Notes: a model not told the origin generated them from the sequence alone. Shown: positions 44,520 through 52,810, numbered from the stretch's first letter. The stretch: DNA of 64,000 bases from Coriobacteriia bacterium (GCA_013336165.1 JAAXUF010000006.1:1-64000), one strand, 5' to 3'. Numbers and translations are program-made.

Positions 44520-46624
44520 GTCTCCGCCTTGCTTGCGTCAAACGGAATCTCAAAGACAATTGGCTTCTCAGAACGCACCCACTTGCCAAATGCAACGGCA
44601 TGCAGCGGCGGAAGATTGGGGATCAACGCGACATGCTCCGGGCCGAAGATGTTACGAAGGAAGCCAAGGCTGGTGTCGTCGTAGCAGGTGAAACTGATGA
44701 TCGTGTTGCATTGCGTCAACACGGTCTTGCTAACGGTGGCGGTTCTCTGGGCGAGGACGAGCAGTCCAACCCCATATTTCCTGCCCTGAAGAGCAATCTG
44801 TCCAATCTTTCCAACGAGACCCTTGGAATCGAAATCGCCGAGTCCCATTGTGTTCGGCTCAGGCATTACGGTGTGAGCTTCCTCAACTACGATGAGGGTG
44901 CGCGGACAGGTTCCATGATTCTCGCGGGCATATTTGAGCAGACACGTCATATAGAGCTCAGTAATCCAGAGCGTGGCCTTGGTGTTGGAGATTTCCTCGA
45001 GCCGAATGAGCCCCAGGTGAGATGTCGCATCGTCGCTCAGGAATCCGGCGACCGAGGTAGTCACATCAGATCGTAGGGCCTCCGCAAACTCGTTCAGCGC
45101 CTTCTTTTCCCCTGGAGCGCCGTAAGTTCCAGTCTCGACATCGAATAGCTTGTCCCCAAGCTCCTTGGCGGTCTTCTCGTCTATCGAGAGGTCGACCGGA
45201 TTCAAGTCCGAGAGCCGCTCTTGATACTGGGCCGTAAGATCAATGCAGACGACGCGAATGTCGTTGTCTAATGCATGTCGAATTAGGTCGAAGGCAAGCT
45301 CGGTCTTTCCCGAGCCCGTAACCCCGAGAAGTGCAGTGTGATAGTTGTAGTCAGCCGAGAAATCGCCGCCAATCTGGATGCACGAGTTGGGAATCGTTCC
45401 AAGGATGAAGTCCCCATCGCGCGTAGCGGCAGTTTCAATTGCACAGCCCTTCGACGCCGAGAACACCGGAGTGTTCATTGTAGGAAGCCATTCGAACTTG
45501 CGAAATCCCGTGTGCTCGAGAAGCATGCCGAGCTGAGCGGCTGCAGCGACTTGGAACCCGTGCTTGTCCGTCGCGAACGACTCCTCCCGCGTCTCGCCGG
45601 CAACAACTTGATAGAAGACGCGTTCGCCTGCAACTTGCGACCACACAAGCATTCCGTCGTGACATGATTCTGGTGAGAGGGTCTCGAACCGTATGCCCCC
45701 GATGGTGGAGCCCTCGACCACGAACCCGACGAGCGACGCATTGACCCCGCCACCAAGCGACTGCGTGATTGCATCCAAACTCGGGGGAATAACGCCTTCA
45801 CCGGGCCGCAGAACACAGTTCTTTGCTCCTTCAGTCGAGGGAGCGTCTAGGCTCGTGACAAGACCGGTTGCCAGAAGGTGGTCGTCTTGAAACTGCGAGT
45901 AGAGCGGCTGCACCCACTGCGATTGCCCGCTTGGAAGGACGCATACGCATGGCTCGTCTGGCTTCCAGCTCGCTCCGCCATCAAGTGCAACCCGCAGGAT
46001 ATTGGGACTGTCAATACGGACAATCTGTCCCAACGCCTTCGCTGACGGCGTACTCCGGTCGAACCAAGCTGTGATGAGCTCCGGAAGTTGCAGTGGCCAT
46101 ATCGCGACGAAGATTCCCCAGAAGAGAACGAGCGCAAGCGTGATGGGTTCTTGAACTGAGAAGAAGAACCACAATCCGAAGATGAAGACAACGGAAAACA
46201 AGACGCGTGCGCTTCCAAGCACGATTGACGGACGATATGTGTGACTCGCGACCCAATCCCTCCAGCCTGTGAGGCCAGGTTTTGAGCTAGCCGCAACGCA
46301 GGCAGTACCCAAGACAAATACAGCCACGCAATACGAGGATACTGCGATCCACGGCCAGATCGGAGCAATCGCGTAGACGCTGAGGAGCGTGATGAAGCCC
46401 ATGAGCGAATTGACTATTGAGTCTGCGGGCTTCGTGTACTGATGCTCGAGGAGCGCAGATCCCAGCACGATCAAGAGAAGGGCGTTTTGGAAGACCAGCG
46501 CCTCACGAGGGTTGTGCGGAAGTAGACTCCCGGTGAAATACAGCGACATTCCAGCAATTGCTGCGGTTGCCACCAACATGATCGCAACGCGCACCCACGG
46601 GTCAACCCGCATGTCGTTCGTCAT
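44483..46624 (-). CDS. Membrane-anchored HerA/DUF87-type ATPase in a cassette
   Basis: A 713-aa protein: about six N-terminal membrane helices (residues about 12-190), then a beta-rich HAS-barrel-like region and an FtsK-HerA ATPase with Walker A GVTGSGKT (about 428-435) and Walker B LIVVEEAH (about 578). HerA-type motors translocate DNA; membrane-tethered forms occur in defence islands and in DNA-transfer systems. Its ATG is 14 nt after one attC-like core (GTTAGGC), and its stop lies inside a second, which is the compact layout of an integron cassette. No nuclease partner such as NurA or SIR2 is next to it. Function unknown; anti-phage defence is a reasonable guess. Confidence 0.85.
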   Translation of the reverse strand: MTNDMRVDPWVRVAIMLVATAAIAGMSLYFTGSLLPHNPREALVFQNALLLIVLGSALLEHQYTKPADSIVNSLMGFITLLSVYAIAPIWPWIAVSSYCVAVFVLGTACVAASSKPGLTGWRDWVASHTYRPSIVLGSARVLFSVVFIFGLWFFFSVQEPITLALVLFWGIFVAIWPLQLPELITAWFDRSTPSAKALGQIVRIDSPNILRVALDGGASWKPDEPCVCVLPSGQSQWVQPLYSQFQDDHLLATGLVTSLDAPSTEGAKNCVLRPGEGVIPPSLDAITQSLGGGVNASLVGFVVEGSTIGGIRFETLSPESCHDGMLVWSQVAGERVFYQVVAGETREESFATDKHGFQVAAAAQLGMLLEHTGFRKFEWLPTMNTPVFSASKGCAIETAATRDGDFILGTIPNSCIQIGGDFSADYNYHTALLGVTGSGKTELAFDLIRHALDNDIRVVCIDLTAQYQERLSDLNPVDLSIDEKTAKELGDKLFDVETGTYGAPGEKKALNEFAEALRSDVTTSVAGFLSDDATSHLGLIRLEEISNTKATLWITELYMTCLLKYARENHGTCPRTLIVVEEAHTVMPEPNTMGLGDFDSKGLVGKIGQIALQGRKYGVGLLVLAQRTATVSKTVLTQCNTIISFTCYDDTSLGFLRNIFGPEHVALIPNLPPLHAVAFGKWVRSEKPIVFEIPFDASKAETPNKGIEQNAKR

Positions 46625-46640
46625 CCAGTCCCCCCTGTAC

Positions 46641-46722
46641 GCCTAACGTCTGAGGCATGAGCGGTGGTCATGCCCAACATTAGCGTACCGCATCGGCCAT
46701 CCGCTCGATGCCTTTGTTAGGC
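46641..46722 (-). repeat. Integron-type attC site 1
   Basis: 82 bp. Outer cores GCCTAAC (46641-46647) and GTTAGGC (46716-46722) are perfect complements and fit RYYYAAC/GTTRRRY. Inner arms AGGCAT+GAGCGG (46653-46664) pair with CCGCTC+ATGCCT (46701-46713), with one unpaired base at 46707 and a further bulge. Bulged bases between imperfect arms are a hallmark of attC recombination hairpins. Short unpaired spacers and a loop of about 30 nt complete the shape. It directly follows the stop codon of the 88-aa gene upstream on the same strand. Confidence 0.72.
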
Positions 46723-46734
46723 CCCAGACGTTGC

Positions 46735-47001
46735 TCATCTCATGGCGGTCATCGCGGCGCTAATCAGCGTATCGCCGACATGCACTGCAACGGTTCCCTC
46801 ATACGTAAAGCCTGCGTCCCCCACCTCGCGTGGCGTCGCTTGCCGATATGCGCTTCGACCCTCACGCACCAGAATCGAGAACCTTCCGTCCATGGCTAAG
46901 GCTTGGACGATCACAACGCAAGAATCGCCGCAGGATGACTCGTGAGACCCTTTGATTCTCGCAAGCGGCACAGCCTCACGGATTGCTCCAGCCACTGGCA
47001 T
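46735..47001 (-). CDS. 88-aa cassette protein, unknown
   Basis: The ATG at 47001 follows AGAGGTG by about six nucleotides; a longer upstream frame lacks a site and is not credible. The protein is small and strand-rich, with one CGDSC pair, VREGRSAYRQATPREVGDAG in the middle, and a hydrophobic end (VAVHVGDTLISAAMTAMR). Its stop is 13 nt from an attC-type site, as expected for a cassette gene. Two very short ORFs overlap or abut it upstream. No homology recognised. Confidence 0.6.
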   Translation of the reverse strand: MPVAGAIREAVPLARIKGSHESSCGDSCVVIVQALAMDGRFSILVREGRSAYRQATPREVGDAGFTYEGTVAVHVGDTLISAAMTAMR

Positions 47002-47014
47002 TACGCACCTCTTC

Positions 47015-47065
47015 TCAGTTGATCTCGACACAGCGCTTGCCGCCCCAATGTGCCTCGTCAGCCAT
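47015..47065 (-). CDS. 16-aa mini-ORF in the cassette ladder
   Basis: MADEAHWGGKRCVEIN. Its ATG overlaps the end of the 48-aa ORF, and its stop is 13 nt before the 88-aa gene. It could be a coupling leader or a peptide. Support is only the tight packing. Confidence 0.3.
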   Translation of the reverse strand: MADEAHWGGKRCVEIN

Positions 47066-47204
47066 TCTCGAAGCCCGAGTACGGACAGATGTCGCATTCG
47101 GGACACGTCGCCATGTCGCGAGTGGAGTCGGGGCAGTCCGACGGCGAATCGATTTCTGGCGCGGGGATTTGCGCCTGCGGGGTAGCGCCTTCTTGATCGT
47201 CCAA
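47058..47204 (-). CDS. 48-aa Cys/Pro-rich small protein, first gene of the cassette ladder
   Basis: It starts at TTG (47204) eight nucleotides after GGAGGG and stops at 47058. The peptide is acidic at the start (MDDQEGATPQAQIPAPEID) and ends with clustered cysteines (DCPDSTRD, CPECDICPYSGF), a possible zinc knuckle. It overlaps the 16-aa ORF by 8 nt. It is likely real given the strong ribosome binding site, but unrecognised. Confidence 0.45.
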   Translation of the reverse strand: MDDQEGATPQAQIPAPEIDSPSDCPDSTRDMATCPECDICPYSGFENG

Positions 47205-47343
47205 AGTGAACCCTCCTCACGGATCTCGGCTCGTACGCCTACTCTTGTTTGTACGGTCGGTATATCACACCCTCCACAGATCTGGCTCTGTAAGTCTGTA
47301 AATGAGAAGCAGCTCTAGCGCATAGACACGAGCGTAAGACAAG

Positions 47344-47370
47344 CATTCGGGGCGAATTCGGGGCGAAAGG
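47344..47370 (+). repeat. Candidate integrase arm-type site, copy 4
   Basis: GCATTCGGGGCGAATTCGGGGCGAAAGG, the same doublet as near the left border, about 38 bp inside the right att repeat. Its presence near both ends and beside the integrase gene suggests integrase arm binding. Confidence 0.6.
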
Positions 47371-47372
47371 GC

Positions 47373-47412
47373 AAAAAGAGACGCGAGCCCGGCGCTTCGG
47401 AAAGCGTCCGGG
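47373..47412 (-). terminator. Rho-independent terminator of tRNA-Ser
   Basis: Imperfect hairpin CCCGGCGCTT / AAGCGTCCGGG (47388-47397 with 47402-47412) read from the minus strand into TTTTT (47373-47377), 21 nt past the tRNA 3' end. Part of it is copied at 33827-33857, so it lies within or next to the att footprint. Confidence 0.75.
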
Positions 47413-47490
47413 ATCGCATATGCCCAGCTACATGGCGGAGAGGGGGGGATTCGAACCCCCGTAACGCTCGCGCGCTAAACGGTTTTCGAG
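47408..47490 (-). repeat. attR-type direct repeat of the tRNA-Ser island (83 bp)
   Basis: Partner of 33848-33930. This copy belongs to the intact tRNA gene, so insertion restored a functional tRNA. Confidence 0.9.
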
Positions 47491-47522
47491 ACCGCCGCAT
47501 TCAACCACTCTGCCACCTCTCC
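47433..47522 (-). tRNA. tRNA-Ser (anticodon CGA)
   Basis: 90-nt class II tRNA on the minus strand: acceptor GGAGAGG with CCTCTCC, discriminator G and encoded CCA (47433-47435), D-arm GGCAGAGTGGTTGAATGC, anticodon loop CTCGAAA (CGA, reads UCG), long variable arm GCGCGCGAGCGT-like, T-loop GTTCGAATC. It is the integration target of the neighbouring island. Confidence 0.95.
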
Positions 47523-47686
47523 GCGGTGACACACCCTCGCGTGTGCGAGAGCGGCGACTTCGCAGTATAGCGAGGAGGTGCGAGGGGGGCAATCGAAACA
47601 CTCCCGAGCTACCACCATCCTTGATTGCAGAAGTTACCGCACGTTCCTTTTGGCGCTTCGTCTGTCAATCAACCTGTGGATGCGGC

Positions 47687-47923
47687 CTACTTGCGCGGAC
47701 CGATGCCTGTGCCCTGGACAGCCGCGCTACTCTTGATGAGTAGTCGTATCCCGCTCAGGACGGCCTCGCGCACTTCAAACCTCGTACGCTCGAAACCAAG
47801 CACGCGCGCAGTTGCAACGGCAAGCTCATCGATTGCCAGTCTGATCCTGATCTCTTTGGACGATCTCAGCGGCAGCGGCTGTTTCCTCCGCCGCAATTTC
47901 CCCCTTGCCGCACTGGCCCACAT
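47687..47923 (-). CDS. Possible ribbon-helix-helix small protein
   Basis: A 78-aa frame with a strand-like KEIRIRLAIDEL followed by two helices (AVATARVLGFERTRFEVREAVLSGIRLLI), loosely like a CopG/Arc fold. The ATG has no clear ribosome binding site and the first 20 residues are basic and low-complexity. It could be spurious. The surrounding 47523-48141 holds nothing else I can support. Confidence 0.3.
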   Translation of the reverse strand: MWASAARGKLRRRKQPLPLRSSKEIRIRLAIDELAVATARVLGFERTRFEVREAVLSGIRLLIKSSAAVQGTGIGPRK

Positions 47924-48141
47924 AGAGCATTCCGACGAACGGGCATTGCCTCAGCGCTCGCGGCATAGATGAAGTCCCCGCACTGTTACTGTTTTGTCTA
48001 GGGTGGCTGATTCAAGTGCCGGTGAAACACGCCCTGTACTCTGCTGCCCGTTCGCCACGCTCACAGGCGCTCCCTGTCCTTCTCCGAAAACACCTGCTCA
48101 CTTCCTCGATCGGGCCTGCAGCAGGAAATGCCCGCTTCTCT

Positions 48142-48606
48142 CTATTCTGCTTTGCCGAGCATGATAGGTTGGATCAACTTGTTTCTGACCGTCGCAAAGA
48201 TCCACTTCTGGTGCATCGCCAGATGCGCAAGCACGAGCGCGAGCAATACCGTGGCCGCGCTGATATGGACCGGTTTCCAGACGAAATAGCCCGGCGCGAA
48301 ACTGCCAAACGATAAGAGCACATGCCGCGAGATTAGTAGCCCTGAAACCATCTCGACTATAAACGCCACGAAAAGCGCGATGTCGATGAGTAGATTCCAC
48401 CGAGAGGCCACAGAAATCTTGCCGAGAAACCTCTTGAGGGTGTCAATGGCCCAGTCCCAGTGAAGAACGGTGTGCAGAAGTACAACGAGTAGCAAGCCAA
48501 GGCACAACCACTCATGGACTAAGAGTCCCGAGATACGTGGGTATATCGCGACCACGTAGAGGACAAAGGCGATAACGTCGATGACAAGGTCTCGTTTGAT
48601 CTTCAT
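48142..48606 (-). CDS. DUF4405-type cytochrome b-like membrane protein
   Basis: A 154-aa protein with four membrane helices. His residues that could bind b-type haem are in helix 2 (HEWLCLGLLLVVLLHTVLHWDW) and helix 4 (HISAATVLLALVLAHLAMHQKWIF), as in the DUF4405 and cytochrome b561-like families. The start ATG lies after GGGATGCAGGT. It follows the CX4CH protein on the same strand, separated by only about 10 nt, so the two are one operon. A quinol- or electron-transfer role at the membrane is likely. Confidence 0.8.
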   Translation of the reverse strand: MKIKRDLVIDVIAFVLYVVAIYPRISGLLVHEWLCLGLLLVVLLHTVLHWDWAIDTLKRFLGKISVASRWNLLIDIALFVAFIVEMVSGLLISRHVLLSFGSFAPGYFVWKPVHISAATVLLALVLAHLAMHQKWIFATVRNKLIQPIMLGKAE

Positions 48607-48616
48607 ACCTGCATCC

Positions 48617-49015
48617 CTATTTTGAGGAGAGCGCAACATAGACGGTCATGATCGCCAGTGCGGACAATCCAATGAACCACCATCTCACGTTCGAACTGCC
48701 GGAAGACACATAATGGGAGTCGATCTCTTCCTGCGCATGGCAAGTGCGACTACTGCAGTCCTCCTTGGGACAGGCCATCGTCTGCCCGACCGCGAGAGCG
48801 GGCGGCGGGGCCGCACCATGGCAGCTCGATGAAGTGCATCCTTCCACAGGGCACAATGAGGAAGCAGTGACCTTGGTCGGCAGTGACACGTGCGCTCCCG
48901 GGAACAAAAATTCGGCATTCTTCCTCTGGCCCAACAGGTAGATGCCCCCTCCCACCACCAATGTGACGACAAGCAAGGCGACGGTCGCTCTGAGAATCTT
49001 CACAGCTCGGTTCAA
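48617..49015 (-). CDS. Membrane protein with two CX4CH motifs
   Basis: A 132-aa protein with a helix at each end (residues about 8-28 and 110-130) and an outer loop carrying CPVEGCTSSSCHG and CPKEDCSSRTCHA. Each holds a C-x4-C-H, the spacing found for some covalently bound haems (cytochrome c3 type), preceded by another Cys. Whether haem is attached, or the repeats bind another metal, cannot be settled. The start is TTG at 49015 with GGAAG upstream. It lies between the NuoH-like gene and the cytochrome-b-like gene, so it should link the proton-pump-like subunits to haem electron carriers. Confidence 0.75.
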   Translation of the reverse strand: MNRAVKILRATVALLVVTLVVGGGIYLLGQRKNAEFLFPGAHVSLPTKVTASSLCPVEGCTSSSCHGAAPPPALAVGQTMACPKEDCSSRTCHAQEEIDSHYVSSGSSNVRWWFIGLSALAIMTVYVALSSK

Positions 49016-49041
49016 CTCCTAGCGCTTCCGGGGTCAAGCAC

Positions 49042-49884
49042 TCATTTCAATATTGGAGGAAGGAGGTTTGTCCATCCCAGGGAAAGGAAGAGCAGGTTTG
49101 TGAAGCCGAGCGCAAGGGCAACGAGCCATGCACACTTCGAAACCCGTTCCTCGAAACGTGCGAGAGTCTTGTGGGTCACGAACACTGATGCGCCGACAAT
49201 CAGCACTATCGAGCCCGCGACAAGGAAGGACGCCCAACTTCCGTTGATGAAGAAGAGTCCAGTCCAAGCCAGCAACATGATGCCTTCGTACCAATGCGCT
49301 ACTTCGACCAGTGCCAGCGTTCGGCCGCTCAGTTCAGTCAGATTGAAAGGCGACCTTCGCAGTCGGACCGTAAGGAAGTAGACGAATCCCACAAAAGTGA
49401 AAGGCAAACTCGTGATCGCGGGGGATATGGCCGCCATGATGCCGGAGACTCTGAAGGTGTTCGACAACATGAAGAACTCAATGGCAATGAGCACTGTCAT
49501 TGACTCAAGGGCGACGACTTGGAGCATTCCGCCCGTAGCCCCTGCGTCGGGACGCGGAGTGGTCGTAGATGCTCCCGCCATGATGAGAAATAGGGAACTC
49601 ATAAAGGACACGAAGCAACACAGGAGCAAGTTCCCGCTCGTGAAGATTATGCCTCCGGCCACGGCCGCGAAGACAAGGTACATCCAGAAGTAGAGACCCG
49701 GAACGGAGCCCTCGTTCCGGTCGTCCGTTGCGATGAGATGGCACACCTCGCGATAAGGCCGCAGGATGGGCGTTCTGGCTCTTCCCTGAATGCCGCTCGT
49801 AGCCCACCCACCCAAACCTGAAAGCAGACAACCGGCTACTGGAGCAATAACAGCGAACATCAGGAATCCGGCGATCGTGGCCAC
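49042..49884 (-). CDS. NuoH/HyfC-like complex I-type membrane subunit
   Basis: A 280-aa polytopic protein of the respiratory chain complex I subunit 1 / HyfC family: GRARTPILRPYREV near residue 35 and the quinone-pocket-like loop LVEVAHWYEGIML. About eight membrane helices. The family normally bridges a hydrogenase or NADH module to the pump. It begins at GTG, two nucleotides past the stop of the NuoL-like gene. Confidence 0.85.
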   Translation of the reverse strand: MATIAGFLMFAVIAPVAGCLLSGLGGWATSGIQGRARTPILRPYREVCHLIATDDRNEGSVPGLYFWMYLVFAAVAGGIIFTSGNLLLCCFVSFMSSLFLIMAGASTTTPRPDAGATGGMLQVVALESMTVLIAIEFFMLSNTFRVSGIMAAISPAITSLPFTFVGFVYFLTVRLRRSPFNLTELSGRTLALVEVAHWYEGIMLLAWTGLFFINGSWASFLVAGSIVLIVGASVFVTHKTLARFEERVSKCAWLVALALGFTNLLFLSLGWTNLLPPILK

Positions 49885-49886
49885 CG

Positions 49887-51803
49887 CTATATCACTCCGA
49901 CAGCGAGGCGCACGGCAGCATCAAGCCCACAGACGAGCATGATGACAGAGACCGTCGTTCCGATTGCAGACAGCCTTGCTTGCGGGAGATAGGGCACCAG
50001 GCCCAAATCGGGCCGCTCGACTTGTTTCTCATCGTCCCCGCGGGATTCTGTGATCAGAGCAACGCTTTCTGCTCCGAACAGAAGGTCGCATTTGAGGGCT
50101 CCCCGGCTCTGAAGATTGCCCACAAATATGACGACGAGCGGCACTGTCATCGCAGCCGCGATCAGAAGGTTGTCCGTAGGGAGGGCCCGCCAAACAATCC
50201 CATACACTTGGGCGAGATACGGTACGACCACCTCAATTGACACAAACGGGAGAGACACCACCACGCCCAATGTCAGTGTGCTGAAGAACGCAATCGCAAA
50301 CAGCTCCACGCGACTGACAGAAACATCGAGGGTAGTAGGGTTCCGAGAGACTGCAGTGGTTCTTGCAAGCAGCTTGATCCAAAGAAGAGACGCCGCCGCG
50401 CCCCCGGCCAAAAGAATGAGCACAAGAAGGGCATCGTATGTGGCTGCCAAGCGGCTGAGTGCGACCCATTTGGTAAACAGCAGAAAAGGCGCCAAGAGCA
50501 TCGCCCCCATCCCAAGAGACATGAAGCGGTTCAGACTGGGTGTGGCGGCAAACAACACGTCCATTCCATCGATGCCGCACAAGACCATATGGCGTTCGAC
50601 CGCCCCCACACACAGGAACAGCAATGGCTTGGCGACTGCGTGGAAGATGACGAGGAAGATGGCGGACCAGAGGATCTCTGCTTTCCCGATCGCAGCGCAC
50701 ACTGTGATTAGGCCCATGGTCGCGATTGTAGAGCAAGTCAACATGCGGCTGATGTTGCTCTGCCCGATGGCCATGACGGAACACACGAGGAACGTCAACC
50801 CCCCGACGAGTTGCACAGTGAGCCCCGCGATATTCCATCCGATCGACGGCGATCCTCCCAAAACTGGCGAAATCCTGATGAGAAGGAAGGCGCCTGCCAT
50901 GACAATCGTTGAAGACTGGAGCAGCGCTGAAATCGGTGTTGGCGCTTCTGTTGAGTGGAGCAGCCACCCATGAAAGGGCATCTGTGCTGTTTGCGTCATA
51001 CCTGCGAAGGCTAGGAGCAGTGCAGGAAGGGCAACCGTTGTGCCAGGCAGGTAGGTCAAGAGGAACTTCGACAGCTCAAGCGTGTGGAGATTGATGCCTA
51101 TGTATACGACCGCGATCACGAGTGCGACACCTCCCAGAAGGCTCACGGTGAGCTGCCGAAATGCATTCGTGATCGCTCCCGGGGTTTGGGTGTAGCTGAT
51201 CAGAAGGAATGTGCACATCGTCGCGACTTGCCAACTGCAGCAGAGCCAGTTCAGGTCGTTGGAGAAGACGACGCCGAACATGGCAGCCAGAAAGACAAAC
51301 CCTGTCGCGAAGAAGATGCGACTCCTGTCCAGAACATCACTGCTCTGGGCCGCGAAAGTGCGCATATAGCCGATCGAATAGACGCAGACCGCTCCACCGA
51401 CAATGCCGATAATGAGCGCCATGATTACGGAAAAGCGGTCAACGTAGAGTGGGTTGGCGATCCGAATCGCGCGCGCAGGTCCAAGATTGAGCCAGCAGAT
51501 GATCGCCATCCAGACAAATGCAAGACAGCCAACCATGTACTTCTTGTTTCTGATGCCAGTCAAGATGATGGAAAGTGCGATCGTCGCATCAATCGACAGA
51601 ATGGCGAAGTCGACAGACCTGCCGCTGAAAGCATAGACGTTGACTCCGTCTAGATGCTGGACCGCCAAGACGATCGACCCCGCTGCGATCGTGACCGTGG
51701 AGACACCCACGATCACCCGTCGTGCACGGCTGTTCCTGACAACAAGGAGAACCCCTGCCACGGCGATCGGAAACAAGACCAAGAACACCGGAGTGGCCAA
51801 CAC
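49887..51803 (-). CDS. NuoL/HyfB-like antiporter-type membrane subunit
   Basis: A 638-aa protein with about 16 membrane helices. The proton-channel core is visible as MPFHGWLLHSTEAPTPISALLQSSTIVMAG (residues about 285-315), the conserved lysine/histidine-bearing segment of Mrp/NuoL-type antiporters. An N-terminal region with LYVDRFSVIMALIIGIVGG also matches. The C-terminal part holds a cytoplasmic loop with SRGDDEKQVERPDLG. It starts at GTG (51803) after AGAGGAG. Together with the NuoH-like gene it forms a pump module with no NADH, hydrogenase or formate subunits here. Confidence 0.88.
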   Translation of the reverse strand: MLATPVFLVLFPIAVAGVLLVVRNSRARRVIVGVSTVTIAAGSIVLAVQHLDGVNVYAFSGRSVDFAILSIDATIALSIILTGIRNKKYMVGCLAFVWMAIICWLNLGPARAIRIANPLYVDRFSVIMALIIGIVGGAVCVYSIGYMRTFAAQSSDVLDRSRIFFATGFVFLAAMFGVVFSNDLNWLCCSWQVATMCTFLLISYTQTPGAITNAFRQLTVSLLGGVALVIAVVYIGINLHTLELSKFLLTYLPGTTVALPALLLAFAGMTQTAQMPFHGWLLHSTEAPTPISALLQSSTIVMAGAFLLIRISPVLGGSPSIGWNIAGLTVQLVGGLTFLVCSVMAIGQSNISRMLTCSTIATMGLITVCAAIGKAEILWSAIFLVIFHAVAKPLLFLCVGAVERHMVLCGIDGMDVLFAATPSLNRFMSLGMGAMLLAPFLLFTKWVALSRLAATYDALLVLILLAGGAAASLLWIKLLARTTAVSRNPTTLDVSVSRVELFAIAFFSTLTLGVVVSLPFVSIEVVVPYLAQVYGIVWRALPTDNLLIAAAMTVPLVVIFVGNLQSRGALKCDLLFGAESVALITESRGDDEKQVERPDLGLVPYLPQARLSAIGTTVSVIMLVCGLDAAVRLAVGVI

Positions 51804-51886
51804 CTACTCTCTCCTCTTCTTCACTCGAGTATTTCGCCGATGGCGATGAGTCGCACCACAAGCTCCCGATTCAATTTTCGGCAACA

Positions 51887-51923
51887 GAATCCATGCCCCG
51901 CCCCTAGTGCGAGGCATGGATTC
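51887..51923 (-). terminator. Hairpin between cytochrome c and NuoL-like genes
   Basis: Perfect 11-bp stem GAATCCATGCC (51887-51897) with GGCATGGATTC (51913-51923), 15-nt loop. It stands 130 nt past the cytochrome c stop and 84 nt before the NuoL-like start. No T-tract; it may be an attenuator or processing site. Confidence 0.5.
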
Positions 51924-52053
51924 ACAATTTCACCGCGAATAGTCTGGGCACGCTTCATCGGAGCAGAGGGACCTCTGCCGTTCATCTGACGATTAGCTGA
52001 TCCACCTACTGCCCAGTCTTCCCTACCCTGCTCTACTGCTATGCCGGTTTGTG

Positions 52054-52701
52054 CTAGGGAATTGCGTGACAGGTACCACACTCAAAGACATTTTTGTGGT
52101 GGCAAGAGATGCAGTATTGGTTCGGGTCCTTCACTGCGTGCACGCTGTGGCAGTCCGTGCACGTCATTTTCGCGTCGATGTGTGCCTGGTTGAGTGTAGG
52201 AGCCAAATGCGGGTTGACAACTGTTCCGTTCGTATCTTTCAACACGGTGGAGGTGGTAGTCTTCACTGCCAACTCCGCAAGGGTAGTGTTGTGACAAGCA
52301 GAGGACAGACAGGTCTTCTGATCAACAGTCGTGTTCTTGAGGGCCATGGGCATCGGGCTCGTTCCCGTCGCACCTTCATGTGCGCTCTTGAGCGCGGCTT
52401 CGTCGGTGTGACAGCTCATGCATTTCACGCCCGCACTCGCGTGCGTTGCAGCCAACATCGTGGTGTCTTTGGCCGACTTCGATTCCACTGCGTGGCAGCC
52501 CGTACAGTCGGACGTGGCAGTCCAAGTGAGCCTTTGTGTTTCCGTAGTTTGTGTGCTCTCTTCGGTCGACTTCGAATTATCTGTCGACTTCGACGTTCCA
52601 CACCCAGCGAGAAGCGTTGCTGCGACTACAAAGACAGAAATCAACACAATCAGTAGTCTCTTTGAGAGTATCTTCTTCTCACCCTTCAGGTTGTCTATCA
52701 C
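52054..52701 (-). CDS. Hexahaem c-type cytochrome lipoprotein
   Basis: A 215-aa lipoprotein (lipobox ATLLAGC) with a Ser/Thr-rich linker and six haem sites: CTGCH, CMSCH, CLSSACH (C-x4-CH), CTDCH, CISCH and CGTCH, plus extra His for axial ligation. It fits the small multihaem carriers that feed periplasmic reductases. I start it at GTG (52701), behind GGAAAGGAT; the longer frame runs into the neighbouring gene. It is 109 nt downstream of the Tat flavoprotein on the same strand, so the two make an electron-donor/reductase pair outside the membrane. Confidence 0.9.
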   Translation of the reverse strand: MIDNLKGEKKILSKRLLIVLISVFVVAATLLAGCGTSKSTDNSKSTEESTQTTETQRLTWTATSDCTGCHAVESKSAKDTTMLAATHASAGVKCMSCHTDEAALKSAHEGATGTSPMPMALKNTTVDQKTCLSSACHNTTLAELAVKTTTSTVLKDTNGTVVNPHLAPTLNQAHIDAKMTCTDCHSVHAVKDPNQYCISCHHKNVFECGTCHAIP

Positions 52702-52810
52702 ACGAGATCCTTTCCGATAGGTGAGGCCCGCAGACGCGAGCCTCACCCTGGAGCTTTCCATGGTGCTGAATGTCACTAGGCCAGGCCGTGCACGGCGCAC
52801 TGCGATCCCT

